Part shown: positions 1 to 5,639 of the stretch, piece by piece
Layout of the letters: each line of letters starts with the position of its first letter
Numbering within the stretch: position 1 is the first letter of the stretch
Source of the DNA: JACPPO01 sp965262505
Lineage (GTDB): Bacteria; Acidobacteriota; Vicinamibacteria; Vicinamibacterales; UBA2999
Direction: 5' to 3'
Assembly (NCBI GenBank): GCA_965262505.1
Contig: CBDHFM010000025.1
Location: 1-22,487, forward strand
DNA length: 22,487 bases
Made by a program: the position numbers and the translations under genes
Notes under the pieces: generated by a model
The model's input: only the letters and a program-made list of their open reading frames with translations
Told to the model about the DNA's origin: nothing
The model's database searches: none

Positions 1-215
1 CGGACACCACGAAATAGCCCCGGATGCCTCCGCGTTCCAGGCGCGTCCACGGCTGCGCTGTCCTCAGCACCGGTCCTCCGGGTGTTCCCCCAGGCCAGCT
101 GCGGCTCAGCAGGCCCGTAGGGCCGAACGCGTCCTGAAACCGTTCAGCACGCCCTCTGAGAGAGCGTTAGGCGTTTTTCGGCCGTGGCGGCTTGATGATC
201 CGCTAGAATTCCAAG
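1..215. other. Left edge, no gene recognised
   Basis: No complete gene is visible. On the minus strand a frame stays open from a stop near 173-175 to the window edge, about 57 codons, but I see no convincing start codon or ribosome binding site and do not recognise the translation. It could be the tail of a gene lying outside the window, or chance openness in GC-rich DNA. A short pyrimidine/purine-poor tract at 170-180 (gcgtttttcgg) has no paired hairpin that would make a clear terminator. Confidence 0.3.
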
Positions 216-911
216 ATGCAAGTTCAACAGGCACCTGCAGTTGCAGCCGAATTCACCCAGCAGGTGATGTGGTTCGGAATACGCCTTGAAGGATGGCTCA
301 TTATCGCAGCGGTAATTCTCGGACCTATCCTTGCGCTGTGGGCACAACGCTACAGCGAGCGACGACGGGACGAGCGAGCTCGCAAGCTCTGGCTCTTTCG
401 AGAGTTGATGGCGACTCGTACCACTCGGGTCTCCGAACGCCACGTAGAGGCGCTCAATCACATCGACCTGGAGTTCAGTCCCAAAAAGAAAGCGGATACT
501 CAGGTTCTCACCGCTTGGAAGATGTATCTCGATGCTCTGAGTGATACACCCAGGGAAGAGGCTCAAAGAGCTGCGCAGTTTGTAAAGCGCGATGAGTGCT
601 TCTTTGATCTGATGTTGGAAATTGGAAATCGCCTCGGCTTCTCATTCGATAAAAGAGCAATTAAGCGAGACGCGTATAGCCCAATCGCACACGGCGAACT
701 CGAAGACGATCAGAGGCTTATTCGAAAGGGCATCGTTGAACTCCTCACCGGCAAACGCGCACTGTCGACACTGAGTTGGCTCATGCCAGGAAGGGATCCG
801 CTTCAGATCACCAACGTTGAGCCTCCAGCTGCGGTGGGTGTCGTAGAGACTCCTCCAGCGCGTGAGCAGCCACTCATCACCGAAGCGAATCAGGATCAGC
901 CGCCGCCGTAG
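216..911 (+). CDS. Membrane-anchored protein of unknown function
   Basis: The 231-residue product has one hydrophobic segment near the N-terminus (about residues 26-43, from GWLIIAAVILGPILALWA) followed at once by a strongly basic stretch (RYSERRRDERARK), so a single transmembrane helix with the rest in the cytoplasm is likely. The body is soluble and helical, with a conserved-looking ELMATRTTRVSERHVEALN motif at about 64-82; I recall similar proteins as an uncharacterised family (possibly DUF6680) but cannot verify this. The last 35 residues are Pro/Glu-rich and probably disordered. It lies alone and converges on the GIY-YIG gene on the other strand. Base composition is less GC-rich than the mobilization genes, suggesting a separate origin. 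Function unknown. Confidence 0.7.
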   Translation: MQVQQAPAVAAEFTQQVMWFGIRLEGWLIIAAVILGPILALWAQRYSERRRDERARKLWLFRELMATRTTRVSERHVEALNHIDLEFSPKKKADTQVLTAWKMYLDALSDTPREEAQRAAQFVKRDECFFDLMLEIGNRLGFSFDKRAIKRDAYSPIAHGELEDDQRLIRKGIVELLTGKRALSTLSWLMPGRDPLQITNVEPPAAVGVVETPPAREQPLITEANQDQPPP

Positions 912-1045
912 GACATCGTAGACGGGTCCGACTAGCGCGACGCGGAGACCAGCTCAAACAGGCTCAGTTCGGCCTTTAAAAACAGGTGGGAGGGTCTCAA
1001 CCATCACCTCTAAACGGTCCAGGATCACCGAGGCGACCGACGCCT

Positions 1046-1972
1046 TCACGTAAAGAGCTCACTCAGAGTTTTGGCCTTCCGTAGCCGATCAATAGTCGTG
1101 TATCTCGGGCCTTGCATCGATCCAGTCGGCGCATCGCCGATAGCTATGGGTCCGATAGGCGTGGCCTTTTCAGAGAAAACTAGCTTGTACTTTCCGCTCT
1201 CTCCGTATGGCTCGATTTGACTGACCGGCGCGTAGTGCGTGATAGCTGATACGGGATTCGTCTGATAGGCGGCGATGTACTCGATCTTGTCCAACATGCC
1301 CCCGGCAATTCGAATCGCGTGCCAGCAGTTCTGTTCCAGGAACACCCTCTTAAACCCTTCTTGCTGGGCCGGCACAACGACTGTATCCCGAAGGCCCTTC
1401 TGCTTCGTGGTCGACTTCGTGGTCGATACAATCGGTACTAATGCCCCCGTCCCAGCCACGGCACGAGGCGTCTCGAACACCCTGAGGCCGACCAGCGGCA
1501 AGATCTGGAGCATTTCACGCAGGAATGCCTGAGTGTCCGCCTTCTCTGCCTCGCTTAGAGCTGGCTCCTGTGGAGCGTTGCCGTTGGCGAGATGACAGCG
1601 CTTTGTTTCCTGTGCCCTAGCGACCAGCGCATGCTCCAACCATGTCACATGCGCTCTATTAAGCCCCCCACTGTTCGACACGAATACGATCCCCGTATCC
1701 CAGAAATCTTTCAGCTGGACGTGGGAATCAATCCTGCTCTTCACGCCGTCTGCCTGACCCACGTAAACCGTCGGGAGCTCGTCGTCGCCTTCGTTATAGC
1801 CAGTCAGGATATAAACGCCCGTTCGACCGAACTCCGCTCGGTTCCTGACCTTAGACCACTTGGATCGCGGGAACACAACCACTAACCCCGTCCAGTTCAT
1901 GCGGTCGATAAGCCGCACCCCTTCGGGATCGCCATCCGGCACGAACATACGAAGGGTGAAGGCATCTGGCAT
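1046..1972 (-). CDS. GIY-YIG nuclease-domain protein with a distinct C-terminal domain
   Basis: A 308-residue protein. The GIY-YIG core is visible at about residues 49-120: GVY at 52-54 (GIY position), VYVG at 69-72 (YIG position), Arg80 and His84 in the helix, and the metal-binding Glu113 in WLEHAL, so the nuclease site looks intact. Residues about 195-308 form a second globular domain (VVVPAQQEGFKRVFLEQN...HAIRI...IEYIAAYQ...THYAPV) that I recognise as a recurrent module in conflict-type genes but cannot name. It starts 34 bp after the stop of mobC on the same strand, so the two may be co-transcribed. GIY-YIG proteins act as homing, repair or restriction nucleases; which applies here is open. 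A host-defence or inter-plasmid competition role is my inference. Confidence 0.75.
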   Translation of the reverse strand: MPDAFTLRMFVPDGDPEGVRLIDRMNWTGLVVVFPRSKWSKVRNRAEFGRTGVYILTGYNEGDDELPTVYVGQADGVKSRIDSHVQLKDFWDTGIVFVSNSGGLNRAHVTWLEHALVARAQETKRCHLANGNAPQEPALSEAEKADTQAFLREMLQILPLVGLRVFETPRAVAGTGALVPIVSTTKSTTKQKGLRDTVVVPAQQEGFKRVFLEQNCWHAIRIAGGMLDKIEYIAAYQTNPVSAITHYAPVSQIEPYGESGKYKLVFSEKATPIGPIAIGDAPTGSMQGPRYTTIDRLRKAKTLSELFT

Positions 1973-2006
1973 TCTTGGCTCTAAAGGTTACTCGCTGGGA
2001 GGAATG

Positions 2007-2360
2007 TCAGGCGCCTTTGAGCCGTGGCGGCAGGTTGAATAGTGCCCGGTCCTGGTCGCGTTCGAGGAACTCATCGAGGCCCTTCATGAGCCGAGTCATG
2101 GTCTCCGGGTCGGCCTGGCTGACGCTGTCGATGTAGGAGCCGATTAGGATCAAGCGGCGGGTGCGACGCTTGCGGTCGGCGGCGGAGAGGCGGGCCTGGG
2201 CGCGGCGGATCTGGCGGGTGAGGGTGTCGCGCTGGCGGCGTTGAGCCTCCTGCAGTGCTTTTTTCTTCGCCGCGAGTTCTTGCGTGAGGGCCTCTTGCCT
2301 GGCCAGTAATTCCTGCAGTTCGTCTTGTGGCTTCATCCCGATAGACGGTAGCATCCCCAC
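2007..2360 (-). CDS. mobC: MobC-type relaxosome accessory protein
   Basis: A 117-residue, highly charged protein (about 109 if it starts at the internal Met encoded at 2334-2336; GTG at 2360 and ATG at 2354 are also possible). The first two thirds are a predicted coiled coil rich in Gln, Arg and Ala. The C-terminus LDEFLERDQDRALFNLPPR closely matches my recollection of the end of RSF1010 MobC (YLERDHDRALFGLPPR). MobC of that family helps MobA melt DNA at oriT. The gene lies on the opposite strand to mobA with the oriT between them, which is the RSF1010 arrangement. The GIY-YIG gene follows directly downstream. The family assignment is strong; the exact start is not settled. Confidence 0.85.
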   Translation of the reverse strand: MGMLPSIGMKPQDELQELLARQEALTQELAAKKKALQEAQRRQRDTLTRQIRRAQARLSAADRKRRTRRLILIGSYIDSVSQADPETMTRLMKGLDEFLERDQDRALFNLPPRLKGA

Positions 2361-2415
2361 AATCTATTATCCAAAGACGGCATCGACGATGCACGGCAAA
2401 AAGAACCCGAACGAC

Positions 2416-2454
2416 AGTAAGGGCGCACTATTCCCGTTTCTCTTCGAGAAACGG
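2416..2454 (-). other. oriT: Origin of transfer (oriT), RSF1010/IncQ type
   Basis: In the mobC-mobA intergenic region there is a perfect 9-bp inverted repeat CCGTTTCTC (2434-2442) / GAGAAACGG (2446-2454) with a 3-nt loop. Next to it, read on the minus strand, is TAGTGCGCCCTTA (2430 down to 2418). RSF1010-family oriTs have the same layout: a GTTTCTCGAAGAGAAAC hairpin followed by a nic core containing TGCGCCCT. By analogy the nick would fall on the minus strand in TAGTG^CGCCC, between the bases paired to 2426 and 2425. The nick position is inferred; the repeat and core are directly visible. Confidence 0.85.
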
Positions 2455-2487
2455 CGTGCGTCAGAACGACGACGGACGTGACGGCGC

Positions 2488-3816
2488 GTGGCGGTCTATC
2501 ACCTCAAAGTCGGTTTCGGTTCACGCGCCGGTGGGCAGTCTGCCCGCGCCAAGAACGAGTACATCGAGCGCGAGGGGCGCTATGCCGATGACCGCGAGGA
2601 ACGCGAGCATGTGGAGCACGGCCACATGCCCGCGTGGGCGCAGGACGACCCGCACGCCTACTGGCAGGCGGCGGACGCGCATGAGCGCGCCAACGGGCGG
2701 CTCTACAGCGAGGTCCAGTTCGCCCTGCCGCACGAACTGGACGCTGGCGGGCGGCGCGCGCTCGCGGGCGCGTTCGCCGCGCAGGTGTGCGGCGGGGAGC
2801 GGCTGCCCTATACGCTCGCCCTCCACAAGGGCGCGGCGGAGACCCCCGACAAGCCGGACAACCCCCACGCGCACCTGATGTTCTCGGAGCGCGGCAATGA
2901 CGGGATCGCGCGCAGCGATGAGCAATGGTTCAAGCGGCACAACCCCACGGCCCCGGAGCGTGGCGGGGCGCGCAAGAGCCGGGCGGCCAAGGCCGGGGAT
3001 TGGCTGGACACGACCCGCCAGGCGTGGGAGCAGACGGCGAATCGGGCGCTGGCGCAGGCGGGCCGGGCCGAACGGATCGACGGCCGCAGCCTGCCCGATC
3101 GGCGCGACGCGGCCCACCGCGAGGGCGACCTGGAGCGGGCGGCCGAGCTGAGCCGGGAGCCGAACGTCCACCTGGGCCCGTCCCGGCATCGTGCGGACGG
3201 CGGGGCCGCGGCGCGGGAAAAGCGTCAGCAGGCGCGGCGCGTGGAGCGGGCGAACGCAGCGAACGCCGACGAGCGGGACACCGCCCGTCGGCAGGTGGAG
3301 CGATTGGAGCGGGAGATCGCCGCGGTCGGGGCGCGGCTGCAGGAGACCTATGACCGAGTTCGAAGAGCGCTTGACGCACGAGTACAGCAAGCTGGCCGAG
3401 CAATACGCGCAGGAGCAGCAGCGGCTGGCCGGGCAGGTCGCGACCTTGGCAGAGCAGGTGCGGCACTTGGCCGATCAGCAGAGCGCCGATCAGCAGGGGT
3501 ATATCAAGTGGAGCAAGACCTTGGGGGAACAGGTCGAGCACTTGGGCGAGCAAGTGCAGCACTTGGCCAATCAGCACGCGTCCGATCAGCAGGGGTACGT
3601 CAAGTGGAGCAAGTCCATGAGCGAACAGCAGGGCATCTTGAACGCACATGTCGAGACATTGACCAAGGCATACAACGAACTCGCGCGGCTTTTGGACGAG
3701 GGCTGAAGGCGATTCGCGCCGCGGTGGAACACAAGCGGACCCGGCCGGCCGGACTGCCGGATCGCATTGAGAGTCTGATTGCGCGCAGCCGGGATCGGGG
3801 TGGCCCGAGCCGGTAA
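2488..3816 (+). CDS. mobA: MobA/MobL relaxase (MOBQ family), without primase domain
   Basis: The product (442 aa, GTG start) is a relaxase that nicks oriT, binds the 5' end covalently and leads the strand into the recipient. The N-terminus YHLKVGFGSRAGGQSARAK, the GHMP and ERANGRLYSEVQFALPHEL segments, and QWFKRHNP follow RSF1010 MobA closely. Tyr25 (in KNEYIEREG) is the likely nucleophile and NPHAHLMFSER (125-135) carries the metal-binding histidines. It is much shorter than RSF1010 MobA/RepB (about 709 aa): the C-terminal primase is missing, and residues about 215-410 are Ala/Arg/Gly-rich with helical heptads. That low-complexity region overlaps a second gene in another frame. The tail (GLPDRIESLIARSRDRGG) is again protein-like. 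Replication in this window is served by an unrelated RepA. Confidence 0.9.
   Translation: MAVYHLKVGFGSRAGGQSARAKNEYIEREGRYADDREEREHVEHGHMPAWAQDDPHAYWQAADAHERANGRLYSEVQFALPHELDAGGRRALAGAFAAQVCGGERLPYTLALHKGAAETPDKPDNPHAHLMFSERGNDGIARSDEQWFKRHNPTAPERGGARKSRAAKAGDWLDTTRQAWEQTANRALAQAGRAERIDGRSLPDRRDAAHREGDLERAAELSREPNVHLGPSRHRADGGAAAREKRQQARRVERANAANADERDTARRQVERLEREIAAVGARLQETYDRVRRALDARVQQAGRAIRAGAAAAGRAGRDLGRAGAALGRSAERRSAGVYQVEQDLGGTGRALGRASAALGQSARVRSAGVRQVEQVHERTAGHLERTCRDIDQGIQRTRAAFGRGLKAIRAAVEHKRTRPAGLPDRIESLIARSRDRGGPSR
3350..3706 (+). CDS. Nested MobB/MbeD-like coiled-coil protein inside mobA
   Basis: An ATG at 3350 is preceded by AGGAG (3341-3345) at a good spacing and opens a 118-residue frame lying wholly inside mobA in a different frame. 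The product is a long coiled coil: it starts MTEFEERLTHEYSKLAEQY, a beginning like MbeD/MobD mobilization proteins, and contains an internal 32-residue duplication ending in DQQGYIKWSK and DQQGYVKWSK (54-bp DNA copies at 3464-3517 and 3560-3613, offset 96 bp). Mobilization genes nested in the relaxase gene are known from ColE1 (mbeB, mbeD) and RSF1010 (mobB), so function as a relaxosome or coupling accessory protein is a reasonable inference. The clean translation, contrasted with low-complexity mobA in this stretch, argues that this frame is the one under constraint. Confidence 0.75.
   Translation: MTEFEERLTHEYSKLAEQYAQEQQRLAGQVATLAEQVRHLADQQSADQQGYIKWSKTLGEQVEHLGEQVQHLANQHASDQQGYVKWSKSMSEQQGILNAHVETLTKAYNELARLLDEG
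3464..3613 (+). repeat. 54-bp tandem-type duplication within the nested gene
   Basis: Two 54-bp segments (3464-3517 and 3560-3613), starting cacttggccgatcag and cacttggccaatcag and ending caagtggagcaag, differ at a few positions and are offset by exactly 96 bp (32 codons). The offset is a multiple of three, so both overlapping frames keep their phase. It encodes the repeated coiled-coil block of the nested gene. Confidence 0.8.
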
Positions 3817-3952
3817 GCTGATTTCAGCGAACGACGATGCGGGAGTTGTTACCGAAGACAGGCGAGCTCTTCCCACGATGCGAAGGCGTGTCGAAGGTCG
3901 TCAAGACGGTGTTGTGAGTGATCTTCTAGTCCAATAAGCGCTTTCCACAATA

Positions 3953-5137
3953 ATGAGGATCAATTTCTTAAAGGGCGTCAAGGAGACAGTGGCGGAGCGG
4001 AACGGATTCCGGTGCAGCTTCCCGGGATGTGACATGACCACCGTAGGGCCTGGCGCATCGCCGCACGATGCGATTTCCACCGGGGTGGCGGCGCACATCC
4101 ACAGCGCATCTCCTGGAGGCCCCCGTGGTCAGGCGACTCTATCTCCGCAGGAACTCGAAGGTATCGCCAACGCACTTTGGCTTTGCGCCAATCATGCAAG
4201 GATCGTTGATGCGAAGAGAGGCGTGGAGTTCTCGTCGACCCGCCTCCACAATTTCAAGACGGCTCACGAAGCGCTGATCGCATTCGAACAGCGGGGCGTT
4301 TCCTTCGAGTTCGGCTGGCTACAGTCCCTCGTGGTGGAAGAAAGCCCGCTCTTTACTCCAGGCTCGCGGCTCGACTTCGGGCGAACCACAATGATCGTCG
4401 GCGGAAATGCGTCTGGCAAGACGGCTCTCTGTGAGTGGCTCGCAGGCTGCACCGAAATCTCGTTCTTGAAGCGTTGGTCATCGAGCGGGAGGAGTGGCGA
4501 ACGAACCCGGGTAAGGTACGAAGCGCTCAACCCGCTTCCACTTACCTGGACCATAAAAATCTACGACCGGGCCAACATCCAGTTTGTCGTAAACAATTCC
4601 GCGACGCCCCGCCTAAACGTCCCGTTTACATTCATTCATGCGCCAGAGCGACCGCACAGGCGCAACGAGGAGGATGAGACTGTCAGCGCCTACCTGGCGA
4701 GGTGGCTACGCATCGACGCGGCTCTTGTGCATAACGTCGTGCGGTCACTCGCGGCACGCGGAGGGCACTACATCCACAATCCTCGCTTCGTGGAACGGGA
4801 CGATCAAGAAACGCTTCTGGTGGATGTGGACGATACCATCGCGGGCCTTAGTTTTCAGGACCTCTCAGACACTGAGCAGAGCCGGGTCGTCATAGAGATG
4901 GCGGTAGAACTTGCTCGATTTGAGGCGGAGCGGCGGCCCACCATGCTACTCGTCGACTGCATGGCCAGATTCGACCGCAGATGGTTTCAGGATTACGTGG
5001 CTTTCATCGCGGCGAAAACCTGGCAGTTTCAGACCGTCGTAACCATTCCGGGGGAGGAGGCACTTCCCGCCGTATCCCTTGAGGGCCACCATGTCGCACG
5101 GCTGCGGGGACACGCTACGAACGTGAGAATCGAGTAG
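3953..5137 (+). CDS. HNH-like zinc module fused to an ABC/SMC-type ATPase
   Basis: A 394-residue protein with two parts. Residues 1-110 carry Cys21-x4-Cys26, AAHIH (His48, His50), the signature SASPGGPRG (51-59) and WLCANH (Cys78, His81), a pattern I know from HNH-type modules at the N-terminus of bacterial conflict proteins. Residues about 115-394 are an ATPase: Walker A GGNASGKT (150-157), an LSDTEQSRVVIEMAVELAR segment at 304-322 resembling the ABC signature, and Walker B-like MLLVDC (331-336). No long SMC coiled coil is present between the two halves, so this is a compact ATPase. In Septu, an ATPase (PtuA) and an HNH protein (PtuB) are separate; here both are in one chain and in the reverse order. 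No ribosome binding site is evident before the ATG. A defence nuclease role is inferred from domains and neighbours, not shown. Confidence 0.75.
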   Translation: MRINFLKGVKETVAERNGFRCSFPGCDMTTVGPGASPHDAISTGVAAHIHSASPGGPRGQATLSPQELEGIANALWLCANHARIVDAKRGVEFSSTRLHNFKTAHEALIAFEQRGVSFEFGWLQSLVVEESPLFTPGSRLDFGRTTMIVGGNASGKTALCEWLAGCTEISFLKRWSSSGRSGERTRVRYEALNPLPLTWTIKIYDRANIQFVVNNSATPRLNVPFTFIHAPERPHRRNEEDETVSAYLARWLRIDAALVHNVVRSLAARGGHYIHNPRFVERDDQETLLVDVDDTIAGLSFQDLSDTEQSRVVIEMAVELARFEAERRPTMLLVDCMARFDRRWFQDYVAFIAAKTWQFQTVVTIPGEEALPAVSLEGHHVARLRGHATNVRIE

Positions 5138-5165
5138 TCCCAACCTCTTTGAGTTCGACCGACCG

Positions 5166-5333
5166 ATGGTACCGACACGATTCGGAAATACATGGGGAAC
5201 GTATCTGTACGCCAACGACTGGAAGTACTGGACGATGGGAACTCCGGTGGAGCAGACGATCCCTGTAAGTGGCGATTCGGGCGGGGCGAAAGGCCCGCCA
5301 AAGAGGGGTGTTTCGCCTGCTAGGGTCGCATAA
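5166..5333 (+). pseudogene. Short remnant of an unrecognised gene
   Basis: From an ATG at 5166, 55 codons are open. The first 33 residues (RFGNTWGTYLYANDWKYWTMG, then TPVEQTI) look like genuine protein, rich in aromatic residues and unlike chance translation of GC-rich DNA. After about residue 35 the translation turns into Gly/Pro/Arg-rich sequence and stops at the palindrome at 5329. I read it as the beginning of a conserved gene cut off by a later insertion or deletion. I cannot name the family with certainty. Confidence 0.35.
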
Positions 5334-5345
5334 TCTGCGATTATG
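5329..5345. repeat. Palindrome CATAATC-TGC-GATTATG
   Basis: Perfect 7-bp arms with a 3-bp centre. It sits at the end of the truncated frame at 5166-5333. It resembles a recombinase or repressor binding site more than a terminator because no T-run follows on either strand. Identity unknown. Confidence 0.5.
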
Positions 5346-5493
5346 TGAACTAAGAGGCGCGCCGTGCGCACGCCACGCAGGGGCCCCCCCGCGCGCTGTC
5401 GGGGCCACACGCATGGTCCGGACTTGTGAAGCCGGCTCTTTGTTACGAGGTCCAGGCACAATCGAAACATGGCCGCGGGCCGGGACCGTAGGA

Positions 5494-5517
5494 TTGCACA
5501 ACCGTTTCTTTGTGCAA
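5494..5517. repeat. Inverted repeat TTGCACAA / TTGTGCAA
   Basis: Perfect 8-bp arms (5494-5501 and 5510-5517) separated by 8 bp, 122 bp before the mod start. The two-half-site geometry (arm centres 16 bp apart) would suit a dimeric repressor. No hairpin-plus-T-run terminator is formed. Regulation of mod is possible but not shown. Confidence 0.45.
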
Positions 5518-5639
5518 CGCCGTCCACTGATGGGATTCGATAGTCTGCCCGATCGAAAACGTTCCAAATTGTTCCGGCGGCGATACTCTCTCGGCGGATA
5601 CCGTAACACTGTGTGGCAAGACCAAGAGGCAAGACCTTG

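Larger units (their letters stand above)
5138..5639. other. Gene-poor junction between HNH-ATPase and mod
   Basis: These 502 bp hold no convincing complete gene. Visible are a 55-codon protein-like remnant (5166-5333), a 17-bp palindrome CATAATC-TGC-GATTATG (5329-5345), and a second inverted repeat TTGCACAA / TTGTGCAA (5494-5517). Longer open frames across the region on either strand give low-complexity, Arg-rich translations and look like chance. The promoter of mod should lie in the last 150 bp but I cannot pick boxes with confidence. Confidence 0.6.

Noticed and set aside
3191..3349. Upstream extension of the nested gene from an earlier start
   Set aside because: The extension is Arg/Gly-rich and shadow-like; the ATG at 3350 with AGGAG gives the clean MbeD-like N-terminus.
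2521..3390. Minus-strand open frame of 289 codons opposite mobA
   Set aside because: Antisense to conserved relaxase motifs; Leu/Arg/Pro-rich translation typical of GC-rich shadows.
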